64,000 bases of DNA from JAKVAV01 sp047632755 (GTDB lineage Bacteria; Bacteroidota; Bacteroidia; Flavobacteriales_D; Cryomorphaceae), in NCBI GenBank assembly GCA_047632755.1, contig JBLIDT010000002.1:171796-235795 (forward strand), read 5' to 3'. Below, in pieces: positions 54,071 to 62,427 of the stretch. The notes under the pieces were generated by a model. That model saw only the letters and a list, made by a program, of their open reading frames with translations. It did no database searches and was not told the origin of the DNA. The translations under genes and the position numbers were made by a program. Position 1 is the first letter of the stretch, and each line of letters begins with the position of its first letter.

Positions 54071-54634
54071 CTATTTGTTATTAAAAGCAGTCATTGTTTG
54101 AGGGCCACCAATCGAACAGAATGAAAGACAAGTGTCAACTGCTACATCAATTCTCTCTTCTAATGTTTTTTCTTCAGGCATAGACCATTCACCAAGAACG
54201 TAGTCTATTTGCCCCCCCTTGTGAAACTCATCCCCAATCCCTATTCTAAGTCGAGCATAATCTTGCCTTCCTAAAATAGCATTGGTGTCTTTCAGACCAT
54301 TGTGTCCGCCATCACTGCCTTTCATCCGAAGCCTTTGCTTGCCGTAGGGCAAAGCCAAATCATCGGTGACTACAAGCAGGCGCTCCAGGGGAATCTTCTC
54401 TTTTTGAAGCCAATAATTTACTGCCTTTCCACTAAGGTTCATGAAAGTATTGGGCTTCAATACAATCAGAGTTCTTCCTCGGTGCTTTATGGAAGATATG
54501 GCTCCGTACCGATCTTCTGAAAACGAAGTAGCCGATCGCTCAGCGAGAGCGTCGGCTACTTTGAATCCTATATTATGGCGCGTGTTTAGGTATTTAACAC
54601 CCACATTTCCCAAACCGACTACGAGATATTTCAA
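54071..54634 (-). CDS. pth: Peptidyl-tRNA hydrolase
   Basis: A 187-residue Pth that recycles peptidyl-tRNA dropped by ribosomes. The start KYLVVGLGNVGVKYLNTRHNIGF contains the catalytic His (in RHNIGF); Asn in LKPNTFMNLSG, Asp in VVTDDLALPYGKQRL, and SDGGHNGLKDT complete the active site. I start at a TTG at 54634: a longer ATG frame would overlap rplY by 101 bp and add a Lys/Leu-rich run foreign to Pth. It is 19 bases after the rplY stop. Confidence 0.92.
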   Translation of the reverse strand: MKYLVVGLGNVGVKYLNTRHNIGFKVADALAERSATSFSEDRYGAISSIKHRGRTLIVLKPNTFMNLSGKAVNYWLQKEKIPLERLLVVTDDLALPYGKQRLRMKGSDGGHNGLKDTNAILGRQDYARLRIGIGDEFHKGGQIDYVLGEWSMPEEKTLEERIDVAVDTCLSFCSIGGPQTMTAFNNK

Positions 54635-54653
54635 GATATCGGCAGAGTTAGAC

Positions 54654-55292
54654 TTAATCTTCAGCTTTGGCTTCGGTAGCTTCTTCAGAACCTTCAGCAG
54701 CTTCTCCTTCAGCACCTTCTTCGCCTGCTTCTGCATCATCGTCAACAGCACCACGAGCCATTTTCACACCTACTATAACTGCATTTGGATTGTGCAAGAT
54801 AGTTGCAGAAGGCAATTTAAGGTCCTCTACACGAATGAACTGGCCGATACGTAGAGTCGAAATATCTACTTCAACCGCTTCTGGAAGGTCAGCAGGAATT
54901 CCCTTGATATTCACCCGACGGAAGTTGGATAAAAGTCGACCTCCATTTCTTACTCCGATTGAATTTCCTGAGAATCTGAGGGGAAGATCCATTGTAACTT
55001 GCTTTCCTTCAACAAGCTCCAAGAAGTCAACGTGAATTGTTGCATCCGTTACTGGATGAAACTGGATGTCGCGAATGATCGCATTCACCTTGGTTCCGTT
55101 TAGATCCAATTCATAGATATATACATCAGGAGTATAGATGTACTTGTTAAACTCAATGTAATTAATGGAAAAATGTTTTTGGTCTTCGCCGCCGTAAAGT
55201 ACACAAGGAATTTTTCCTTCGGCTCTCACGAGACTAGCATCTTTTTTCCCTACGTTCTCTCTAGGAGAACCGCTCATCGATACTGTTTTCAT
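54654..55292 (-). CDS. rplY: Large-subunit ribosomal protein bL25 (Ctc form)
   Basis: A 212-residue bL25/TL5/Ctc protein. The N-terminal 5S rRNA-binding beta-barrel begins SMSGSPRENVGKKDASLVRAEGKIPCVLYGG, and the C-terminal TL5 domain follows (KQVTMDLPLRFSGNSIGVRNGGRLLSNFRR). The last about 30 residues are a Glu/Ala tail (repeats of EEGAEGEAAEG), often seen in Bacteroidota. Upstream of pth by 19 bases and downstream of prs by 12 bases, in the same direction. Confidence 0.93.
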   Translation of the reverse strand: MKTVSMSGSPRENVGKKDASLVRAEGKIPCVLYGGEDQKHFSINYIEFNKYIYTPDVYIYELDLNGTKVNAIIRDIQFHPVTDATIHVDFLELVEGKQVTMDLPLRFSGNSIGVRNGGRLLSNFRRVNIKGIPADLPEAVEVDISTLRIGQFIRVEDLKLPSATILHNPNAVIVGVKMARGAVDDDAEAGEEGAEGEAAEGSEEATEAKAED

Positions 55293-55304
55293 TTTTGATT
55301 GTGT

Positions 55305-56240
55305 TTATGAAACGATAAAATATTTGCTAATTGATTGGTAATTGATCGCGCTATGAATAACGTCTGCGAATAGGTCCGCAACAGTCAACACACGTATTTT
55401 GTCATGCTTCTTCTTCAATGGAATGGTATCTGTAACGATCAATTCTTTGATGGTGGACTTTTCGATTCTATCATACGCAGGACCAGATAATACAGCGTGC
55501 GTGCAAAGGGCACGAACGCTTTTTGCACCTCGATCCATCATCATATCGGCAGCCGTGGTCAATGTCCCAGCAGTATCAATAATATCATCTACTAATAGAA
55601 CATCTTTACCTTCTACATCCCCGATCACCGTCATACTCTCGATATGGTTGGCTACTTTTCTCTGCTTGTAACAGATAGCCATATCCACGTTCAAATACTT
55701 GGCGTAAGCATTTGCGCGCTTGGTTCCTCCTGTATCAGGAGCAGCCATAATCAGGTTTGACGTATCGAGCGTTTCTATAAAAGGCAAAAAGATAGAAGAT
55801 GCAAAAAGATGATCTACTGGCACTTCAAAAAACCCTTGGATTTGGTCAGCGTGCAGATCCATTGTCATCACACGATCCACTCCTGCAGCAGTGAGTAGAT
55901 TGGCCACCAATTTGGCACCTATCGCTACACGCGGCTTATCTTTTCTGTCTTGCCTAGCAAAACCGAAGTAAGGCAATATGGCGACAATTCTCTTGGCAGA
56001 GGCTCTCTTAGCTGCGTCTACCATAAGAAGCAGTTCCATCAGATTATCTGCAGGTGGGAATGTAGATTGAATGATAAAAACATCATTTCCGCGGATGCTC
56101 TCCTCGTAAGAAATCTGGAATTCACCATCACTGAATTTGGACATCTTTAGATTTCCTAACTCCTGACCGTAAGCGCGTGCGATCCTCGTACCGAGATCTT
56201 CGGATGCACTTCCTGCGAATATTTTGACTGAATTGCTCAT
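55305..56240 (-). CDS. prs: Ribose-phosphate pyrophosphokinase
   Basis: A 311-residue PRPP synthetase. I start at ATG 56240; the longer frame adds 19 residues with no match to Prs. Features: KIFAGSASEDLG at the N terminus, DLHADQIQGFF (Mg2+/ATP region), and VLLVDDIIDTAGTLTTAAD (PRPP-binding loop). It provides PRPP for nucleotide, histidine and tryptophan synthesis. It is the first gene of the prs-rplY-pth minus operon. Confidence 0.95.
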   Translation of the reverse strand: MSNSVKIFAGSASEDLGTRIARAYGQELGNLKMSKFSDGEFQISYEESIRGNDVFIIQSTFPPADNLMELLLMVDAAKRASAKRIVAILPYFGFARQDRKDKPRVAIGAKLVANLLTAAGVDRVMTMDLHADQIQGFFEVPVDHLFASSIFLPFIETLDTSNLIMAAPDTGGTKRANAYAKYLNVDMAICYKQRKVANHIESMTVIGDVEGKDVLLVDDIIDTAGTLTTAADMMMDRGAKSVRALCTHAVLSGPAYDRIEKSTIKELIVTDTIPLKKKHDKIRVLTVADLFADVIHSAINYQSISKYFIVS

Positions 56241-56322
56241 CTTAAAAATGGCTGCAAAGCTACGATTATGGCCTTGACATCCAAAGAAACATTGCATACA
56301 AATCTAGGCTTTTCAGATTTTG

Positions 56323-56354
56323 TTTGGCTTATTGCGATGAAAGAGTAATTTTGC
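56323..56354 (+). promoter_or_regulatory. Promoter of tRNA-Leu(CAA)
   Basis: TTTG (56323-56326) and TAATTTTG (56347-56354) are 20 bases apart, close to the TTTG-N19-TAnnTTTG consensus of Bacteroidota sigma-70. Transcription would begin a few bases before the tRNA 5' end (56368). This is the best promoter match in the window. Confidence 0.8.
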
Positions 56355-56367
56355 GGCTTCATCAATG

Positions 56368-56449
56368 CCCGGGTGGCGGAACTGGTAGACGCGCTGGATT
56401 CAAAATCCAGTTCTTTCGGGAGTGCGGGTTCGATTCCCGCCCCGGGTAC
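56368..56449 (+). tRNA. tRNA-Leu, anticodon CAA
   Basis: A complete cloverleaf: acceptor GCCCGGG/CCCGGGT (one G-U), 3-bp D stem GCG/CGC with GG in the loop, anticodon arm CTGGA/TCCAG with loop TTCAAAA (CAA at 56402-56404), and a 13-base variable region. The T arm is GCGGG/CCCGC with loop TTCGATT, and the discriminator is A. CCA is not encoded. It reads UUG codons. It follows a strong promoter. Confidence 0.96.
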
Positions 56450-56604
56450 ATACACAGAGTGAGAAACAGAGCGAGAGCGAAGTTCCTCACTTTTTTTTGG
56501 CCCAATGGCAGCGCTTGCAGCACCCAGAGGTTGAAGTCCTTTCACTTAATTTAACTTACTCTCCCAGCAACCATTGCCCACAATTCCGTTTTATATTCGC
56601 ATTT

Positions 56605-57060
56605 ATGACTGCATTAGGCACACCCACATTTGAAAATAAAGCAAAGCAACACCGTTACGACGTAGCCTATCTAAGGATGGCGGCCGAGTGGAGCAAGCTT
56701 TCTCACTGCAGCAGAAAGCAAGTAGGGGCGATTATTGTCAAAAACGGAATGATCATTTCCGACGGTTACAACGGCACCCCTGCTGGATTTGACAATTGCT
56801 GCGAGGACGACAAGGGTGATACTCATTGGTTTGTACTTCATGCGGAAGCAAACGCTATAACGAAGGTTGCGCGCAGCACCAACAATGCCCAGGATGCTAC
56901 GTTATACTTAACACTCTCTCCTTGCAAGGACTGCAGCAAGCTTGTTCTACAAGCTGGGATTCGCCGCGTAGTGTTTGCCAAATTATATAAAGATGGAGAA
57001 GGTGTGAAACTGCTAGGAGATGCAGGAATAGAGATTGAACATATTGAGAAAATAGGATGA
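56605..57060 (+). CDS. dCMP deaminase (cytidine/deoxycytidylate deaminase family)
   Basis: A 151-residue zinc deaminase. Zinc ligands and the catalytic Glu are in FVLHAEANAI, and the second ligand pair in LSPCKDCSKLV, giving the HAE-PCxxC signature of dCMP deaminases (ComEB type). It makes dUMP from dCMP for thymidylate. I start at ATG 56605, in agreement with family length; upstream in-frame codons read into the tRNA. A near-consensus -7 (TATATTCG, 56592-56599) ends 5 bases before ATG. Overlaps the next gene by ATGA. Confidence 0.92.
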   Translation: MTALGTPTFENKAKQHRYDVAYLRMAAEWSKLSHCSRKQVGAIIVKNGMIISDGYNGTPAGFDNCCEDDKGDTHWFVLHAEANAITKVARSTNNAQDATLYLTLSPCKDCSKLVLQAGIRRVVFAKLYKDGEGVKLLGDAGIEIEHIEKIG

Positions 57061-58676
57061 ACCAAAATTCAAATAAAAACAAACTAATAATATACTACCC
57101 GTTAATGCTAGCATTTATGCTGGTGTTTGGGATTTACCTAGGTACCTTTTTCGCTGAAGACGGCTCAAGAACTTTTTTACCAACGCGCAGTTCTTCCAAT
57201 GCTGATAAAATCACTCAAATCATTAGCTACATAGACCGCGAGTATGTGGATACTGTGGCCAAGAATCAAATGATTGAAAAGGCCATTGCCTCGATTTTAG
57301 AAGATTTGGACCCTCATTCATATTATATAAGTGCAGAAGAAATGGCTTCTTACACTGAGCCATTGGAAGGAAACTTTGAAGGAATTGGAGTAGAATTTTT
57401 GATTCAAAATGACACCGTAAGAGTCGTTGCTGCGCTTGATGGCGGACCGAGTCAAGAATTGGGGATTCAAGCGGGTGACAAGATTATTAACGTAGACGAA
57501 GAAAACATTGCCGGTGTTGAGATTAAAAATAATGACGTCATTTCTCTCCTGAAAGGCGAAGGTGGAACTATAGTCAAAGTAGACATTCTACGAAATAAGA
57601 AACTGATCCCTTTCGAGATTACTCGTGGCACGATTCCTATTAACAGCGTGGCTACTGCGCAGATTATTGACAATACCATTGGCTACATAAAAATCAGTCG
57701 ATTTGCTCGGACGACGTATGAAGAATTTTCCAAAAGTGCCGAGAAGCTCAAGGAGGAGGGAATGAACGAGTTGGTGATTGATTTGCGTGGAAATGGTGGC
57801 GGGTACTTAACCGCGGCCGTGCAGATCACCGAAGAATTTCTCCAAAAAGGGCAGCTGATCGTATACACCGAAGGAAAGTCTAGTCCGAAAAAATCATACA
57901 CCGCCTCAAAAAGGGGTAAATACTCTAATATTCCATTGGCTATATTGATTGACCAAGGATCGGCCTCAGCCTCTGAGATTTTGGCAGGAGCGATTCAAGA
58001 CAATGACCGGGGAGTAATCGTTGGTCGCCGATCTTTTGGAAAAGGACTGGTGCAAGAACATATGAGTCTTCCCGACAATTCTGCTTTGAGGCTCACGGTG
58101 GCTCGCTACTACACGCCCTCTGGCAGAAGCATCCAAAAGCCTTATGGACAAGATATCGACTACGAAGCGGATTATGAAAATCGCTTTGCAACGGGTGAGC
58201 TTGTTTCTGCCGATAGCATACATTTCTCCGATTCACTCCAATACGTTACTCCTGGCGGGCGAATCGTTTATGGCGGAGGTGGAATCATGCCTGACATTTT
58301 TGTTGGACTTGACACCGCCGGAGCTTCTGAATACCTGAGCATTGTGAGCTATCGAGGGATCTTAAATCAATTTGGCTTTGACTACGCTGATACGCATCGA
58401 AAGGATCTCGCAAACTTTGAAGATTACAAAGAATTCGAACGCGACTTCGATGTAGACAAAAGTATGTTTGACAACTTTGTGAGCTACGCTGAAGAAAAGG
58501 GAGTGACTCCCGATATTGGCGGAATCAATCTTTCAAAAGAAGTGTTAAAACTGCGCATAAAGGCATACATCGCTCGAAATATTTGGGGAAATGATGGCTT
58601 TTACTCCATCATGACTGACGATGATAAAGTGATTAGAGAGGCGTTGATCTCCATCTCGAACACGGCGTCATTGTAA
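57057..58676 (+). CDS. Carboxyl-terminal processing protease (S41), second copy
   Basis: A 539-residue S41 peptidase with an N-terminal signal anchor (YPLMLAFMLVFGIYLGTFF). The PDZ domain is about 85-170 (FEGIGVEFLIQN, AGDKIINVDEENIAG). Catalytic Ser lies in IDQGSASASEILAG and Lys in RRSFGKGLVQE; LRGNGGGYLTA precedes. It is more like CtpA processing proteases than the first copy at 36505, with differing termini. It is coupled to the deaminase gene (ATGA). A terminator follows. Confidence 0.92.
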   Translation: MNQNSNKNKLIIYYPLMLAFMLVFGIYLGTFFAEDGSRTFLPTRSSSNADKITQIISYIDREYVDTVAKNQMIEKAIASILEDLDPHSYYISAEEMASYTEPLEGNFEGIGVEFLIQNDTVRVVAALDGGPSQELGIQAGDKIINVDEENIAGVEIKNNDVISLLKGEGGTIVKVDILRNKKLIPFEITRGTIPINSVATAQIIDNTIGYIKISRFARTTYEEFSKSAEKLKEEGMNELVIDLRGNGGGYLTAAVQITEEFLQKGQLIVYTEGKSSPKKSYTASKRGKYSNIPLAILIDQGSASASEILAGAIQDNDRGVIVGRRSFGKGLVQEHMSLPDNSALRLTVARYYTPSGRSIQKPYGQDIDYEADYENRFATGELVSADSIHFSDSLQYVTPGGRIVYGGGGIMPDIFVGLDTAGASEYLSIVSYRGILNQFGFDYADTHRKDLANFEDYKEFERDFDVDKSMFDNFVSYAEEKGVTPDIGGINLSKEVLKLRIKAYIARNIWGNDGFYSIMTDDDKVIREALISISNTASL

Positions 58677-58708
58677 CGACCAGCCGACCCATAGAATTTT
58701 CATTTCAA

Positions 58709-58738
58709 AAAAAAGTCCCGCTTGAGCGGGACTTTTTT
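58709..58738. terminator. Bidirectional intrinsic terminator between S41 gene and cysQ
   Basis: GTCCCGC and GCGGGAC form a 7-bp core stem extended by A/T runs (six A before, six T after) around a TTGA loop. It lies between convergent genes and can end both. Confidence 0.9.
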
Positions 58739-58758
58739 CATTCAATTCAATATTAATT

Positions 58759-59544
58759 TTAGTTCACAATGAACCAGTTATTCAATAAGTTCTCTTTGTT
58801 GTACTTCATCTCTTCCTTCGTGGTATGATCCATAATGTTCTTTCCAGCACCTTTAGCAATGGCATGACCTGCGGCAGTATCCCACTCCATAGTAGGAGCA
58901 AATCTCGGATACACATTGGCTGAGCCCTCAGCTACTAAGCAAATCTTGAGTGAACTCCCCATTGAAACGACCTCAATTTCTCCATGCTCCTTTTTAAGTT
59001 CTTCAAAAAACTCCTCTGTTTCAGGAGACATGTGTGACCTGCTTCCTACCGCACGATACTTGCCAGAATCACTGGGTGCAGGAAGGGTTTCGGCTTTTGC
59101 TATGAGCTCATCCCATTGGTATGAGCTCCCTTCAAAATCCGAAACTTTGTATGAACCCATTCCAACAGCTCCAAAATAAAGGTCCTTTTTCACGGGAACG
59201 TATATAACCCCTCCAACAGATTTACCGTTTTCGATCAAAGCGATATTAACAGTAAACTCTCCGTTCCTCTTAACAAACTCTTTGGTTCCGTCGAGTGGAT
59301 CAACCATCCAAAACCGATCCCACCCCGAACGTTCATTGAATTCAATGGCTTTACCCTCTTCGCTGAGAACAGGTAAGCCATCACCCAATAATTCGACAAT
59401 CTTCAGGTGAGCTCTCTTGTCGGCTAATGTCAAGGGTGACTTATCATCCTTGGTTTCTACTGCAAAGTCGCTTTCATATACATCGAGAATTTCGAGTCCA
59501 CCTAAGTAGGCCGCTTCAATTGCAGTGGAGATTAAATCTTTCAT
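58759..59544 (-). CDS. cysQ: 3'(2'),5'-bisphosphate nucleotidase (CysQ-like)
   Basis: A 261-residue lithium-sensitive phosphatase of the inositol monophosphatase fold. Metal sites: Glu in LSEEGKAIE, WMVDPLDGTKEFVKR (Asp, Asp), and WDTAAGHAIAKGAGKN near the end. It removes the 3'-phosphate from PAP, the by-product of PAPS-using reactions. I start at ATG 59544; the longer frame overlaps the transporter. It follows the SLC13 gene by 8 bases in the same direction, suggesting sulfate uptake and assimilation act together. Confidence 0.88.
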   Translation of the reverse strand: MKDLISTAIEAAYLGGLEILDVYESDFAVETKDDKSPLTLADKRAHLKIVELLGDGLPVLSEEGKAIEFNERSGWDRFWMVDPLDGTKEFVKRNGEFTVNIALIENGKSVGGVIYVPVKKDLYFGAVGMGSYKVSDFEGSSYQWDELIAKAETLPAPSDSGKYRAVGSRSHMSPETEEFFEELKKEHGEIEVVSMGSSLKICLVAEGSANVYPRFAPTMEWDTAAGHAIAKGAGKNIMDHTTKEEMKYNKENLLNNWFIVN

Positions 59545-59552
59545 AGTTTTTT

Positions 59553-61316
59553 TTAATTGAGATTGTAATAGGTATTTAAAACAAAAGTGCAAATTAACAA
59601 GCAAATAATGGTGAGGGGCAGGCCAAACTTAAAATAATCGTTAAATGTATAACCCCCGGGAGTATAGACCATGAGATTGGTTTGGTAACCGATTGGGGTA
59701 ATGAAGTTTGCTGCACCACCAAAGGCCACAACTAGTATGAATGGCTCAATCGGAAGCCCCATATCATGAGCAATAGTCAGCGCTACAGGAAGAACAATGG
59801 CTACAGCTGCTTTACTTGTCATAAATGCTGATAGCAAATTGGTAACGATAAAAATCCCCGCTATTAGCCCATACCCGCCAAATGGTTTCAAGAGATTTAA
59901 CCCACTGTTGGCTAAGACATCTGCCAAACCACTATTGATCATTCCCTTTCCTAAGGCTAGACCTAAAGCGATTATAACGATTAGATTCATGTCTGCATTC
60001 TCTTTTATTTCTCTGGTTTTTATGAGTTTTAACAGAATGCATATTGTAATGAGTGCTATCAGAGAGATAAAAAGCGGCACCATATTGGTTGCGGCTAAAA
60101 GGATTGCTGTTAACAAACCAACGATGATCACTGAGGTTTTCCACCAAGAAAGGTTGTGCACCTCTTTCACCTGAGATAAAATATAGAAATTCTGACTGGT
60201 CTCAACCCTCTTGATAAAACCGTTTCCAGATAGAACCAAGAGAACGTCACCTCCTCGAAGTTCGATATCTCCGATTTTTCCCTTCAACCTTTCCTCACCT
60301 CTGTGAATTCCCATTATGGCGCCGTTGTACCGGTTCCTAAAATCCGTGTCCTTAACAATTTCTCCTATTAGCGCTGATTGAGGCGCAATGACCAACTCAA
60401 TTATGCGCGCTTGACTCTCTTTTGGTAGTTGACAATCGCTGGGCAAAGAAAGGCCCAGAGACGGAGTAGTAAGCTCAGCCACTCCATCAGGATCCCCTGC
60501 AAAGAATAGTTTGTCTCCTTTTTCCAAAACCATATCAGGAGGTACAGGCGTAATATCCTTCTTCTTTCGTCTTATTTCTACCAGAAATAGCCCCTTCAAA
60601 TTCCTCAAAGAAGCATCTTGTATTGACTTTCCAATCAGACTGCTTCCCGATTGAACATGAGTTTCAACAAAATATTCACGTGATGCCGATTCTTCAGTAG
60701 CAGAGCGATTGTTTGGAAGAAGAGCTTTTGAAAAGGCAAATAAATAGAATCCGCCAATAAGTAAAGCGGGAATACCGAGAATAGCGAAATCAAATATTCC
60801 CAAGCTCTCTTCCCCGTACTCCATAGCCAGTCCATTTACAATAAGGTTGGTAGAGGTACCTATAAGTGTTACACAACCTCCAAGAATAGACGCATATGAA
60901 AGCGGGATCAGAAATTGGGAGGCAGCCAATTTTTTCTGTTCGGACCAAGAGTATACATAGGGCATCATCATTGCCACAAGAGGTGTATTGTTCAGTAAGG
61001 CCGAAGACACGCCGACGCTCCCAGTCATTTTTATCATAAATAACCCTCGACTATCGGTGGGCTTAAAGAATTTCCTAAACCCTCGGTTAAGAAGATTGGT
61101 TTTTCGCATGGCATTGCTCACCACCATGAGCATTACAATCACAGCTAATTGCTCATTTGCAAAACCGCTCAATGCCTCTTTTGGTGATATAATACCCGCA
61201 AAGAGCAGAATAACTGTCACAATCATAAACGCAATTCCCGGCCTTAATAACTCTCGATAAAGAACTATGATAAGGAAGAGTATCGTAGTAGCAACCAGAA
61301 TCGTTTGAGGAGTCAT
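59553..61316 (-). CDS. SLC13-family anion (sulfate/dicarboxylate) permease with two RCK_C domains
   Basis: A 587-residue transporter. About eleven hydrophobic segments flank a soluble middle (about 205-375). The family motifs are seen: NAMRKTNLL with ALLNNTPLVAMMMPYVYSW, STNLIVNG and its second-half counterpart AANFITPIGYQTNLMVYTPGGY. The soluble middle contains two TrkA_C/RCK-C domains (VRR-like VEIRRKKKDITPVPPDMVL, LRGGDVLLVL). The ion is not proven; adjacency to cysQ favours sulfate or a similar oxyanion. It starts with ATG at 61316. Confidence 0.87.
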   Translation of the reverse strand: MTPQTILVATTILFLIIVLYRELLRPGIAFMIVTVILLFAGIISPKEALSGFANEQLAVIVMLMVVSNAMRKTNLLNRGFRKFFKPTDSRGLFMIKMTGSVGVSSALLNNTPLVAMMMPYVYSWSEQKKLAASQFLIPLSYASILGGCVTLIGTSTNLIVNGLAMEYGEESLGIFDFAILGIPALLIGGFYLFAFSKALLPNNRSATEESASREYFVETHVQSGSSLIGKSIQDASLRNLKGLFLVEIRRKKKDITPVPPDMVLEKGDKLFFAGDPDGVAELTTPSLGLSLPSDCQLPKESQARIIELVIAPQSALIGEIVKDTDFRNRYNGAIMGIHRGEERLKGKIGDIELRGGDVLLVLSGNGFIKRVETSQNFYILSQVKEVHNLSWWKTSVIIVGLLTAILLAATNMVPLFISLIALITICILLKLIKTREIKENADMNLIVIIALGLALGKGMINSGLADVLANSGLNLLKPFGGYGLIAGIFIVTNLLSAFMTSKAAVAIVLPVALTIAHDMGLPIEPFILVVAFGGAANFITPIGYQTNLMVYTPGGYTFNDYFKFGLPLTIICLLICTFVLNTYYNLN

Positions 61317-61439
61317 AGACTATTTTGGGCGGTGCAAAAAGGAGCAAATATACCCAGCCAATATCAGTACATCAAGAATCAATTCATTAAGTACTTGAAA
61401 AACTGATATCGGTAGTAGATTTTGTCACAGAAATACTTT

Positions 61440-61447
61440 TACATTTG
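61440..61447 (+). promoter_or_regulatory. Candidate -7 promoter element of the polysaccharide export operon
   Basis: TACATTTG matches TAnnTTTG exactly; a TTTG at 61421-61424 lies 15 bases upstream, slightly short of the usual spacing. The wza-like ATG is 181 bases downstream, leaving a long leader. Confidence 0.45.
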
Positions 61448-61525
61448 CGCCAATTGTTATAACCGAAAATCGCTCTTTTAAGAATTCCCCCATTAATTGA
61501 AACATAGTTAGTTCATATTTCGAAT

Positions 61526-61556
61526 AAGAGAAGCCTTAAAAACTAAATCTTCTCTT
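61526..61556 (+). other. Leader hairpin and short upstream ORF before the wza-like gene
   Basis: In the 312-bp gap before the wza-like gene, AAGAGAAG (61526-61533) and CTTCTCTT (61549-61556) form a perfect 8-bp stem with a 15-base loop. A 12-codon open frame (61574-61612, MKLDTIPILQRY) ends 16 bases before the gene. Neither is a proven regulator. Confidence 0.35.
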
Positions 61557-61628
61557 GCGAAACGGTGGGCATTATGAAATTGGACACGATTCCGATATTG
61601 CAGAGATACTAATTTGAACTACCCTTAG

Positions 61629-62420
61629 ATGATTAAGCTCAAAAGTCTTCTATTCTACTCAGTCGCAGGCTTTCTTCTGGCCTCCTGCATTTCGAACAAA
61701 CGGATTGTATACGTGCAGGATTATTCGAAAAAAAGGCCGTCCGAGAATCTCGCGGATACCGTATTTAATGCTCCTCCTGTCGATTACACGCTCAGGTCTG
61801 GCGATATCTTGTACGTGAAGTCAGATCACCCAACTCTCTCCAAGAGCTTTCAGCAACTGGATGTAAATTATTTAAGTGATTCTAGAACCATTCAGGCAGT
61901 GCCTGCACTAGCTGGTTTTCTTGTAGATATGGATGGGAATATCGACATCCCGATCGTAGGGAAAATCTTTGTCGAAGGTCAAACCATATTCGAGGCAAGG
62001 GAGACCATTGAAGAGAACGCTGCTAGATACTTTATCGACCCAGCCATTAGAGTGTTCATGATGAACTACTATGTTACCATACTTGGTGAAGTGAATCTAC
62101 CTGGCAGATATCAAGTACTTAACCACCGAATAAACATTTTTGAAGCGATGGGATTGGCAGGAGACGCGACAGATTTTGCGAGTAGGGAAACAGTAAAGAT
62201 CGTCAGGAATAGGAATGGAAAGAACGAACTGTATTCAGTCGACTTAACCGACCAGAACTTGTTGGCTTCCGAGAATTTTTACCTGCAACCCAATGACATA
62301 TTAATGGTAAAACCGCAGAAACGGAAGAAGTACGCTACGAGAGATGTTCAAAATTTCTTTAACGCCGTTACTGCAACTGTCTCTGTTGTAACTCTATATC
62401 TACTAATCCAACAAGACTAG
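61629..62420 (+). CDS. Polysaccharide export lipoprotein, Wza/BexD family
   Basis: A 263-residue outer-membrane export protein. Lipobox LLASC at about residue 19 gives a lipoprotein. The Poly_export domain runs about 50-135 (YTLRSGDILYVKSD, FLVDMDGNIDIPIVGKI), and an SLBB-like domain follows (VTILGEVNLPGRYQVLNHRINIFEAMG). A C-terminal hydrophobic helix ends it (VSVVTLYLLIQ). It forms the outer-membrane channel for exopolysaccharide. Seven bases separate it from the Wzc-like gene. Confidence 0.9.
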   Translation: MIKLKSLLFYSVAGFLLASCISNKRIVYVQDYSKKRPSENLADTVFNAPPVDYTLRSGDILYVKSDHPTLSKSFQQLDVNYLSDSRTIQAVPALAGFLVDMDGNIDIPIVGKIFVEGQTIFEARETIEENAARYFIDPAIRVFMMNYYVTILGEVNLPGRYQVLNHRINIFEAMGLAGDATDFASRETVKIVRNRNGKNELYSVDLTDQNLLASENFYLQPNDILMVKPQKRKKYATRDVQNFFNAVTATVSVVTLYLLIQQD

Positions 62421-62427
62421 AATTCGA

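Noticed and set aside
54634..54754. Longer start for pth giving 227 aa.
   Set aside because: It would overlap rplY by 101 bp and add a Lys/Leu-rich run that is the shadow of the rplY tail in another frame.
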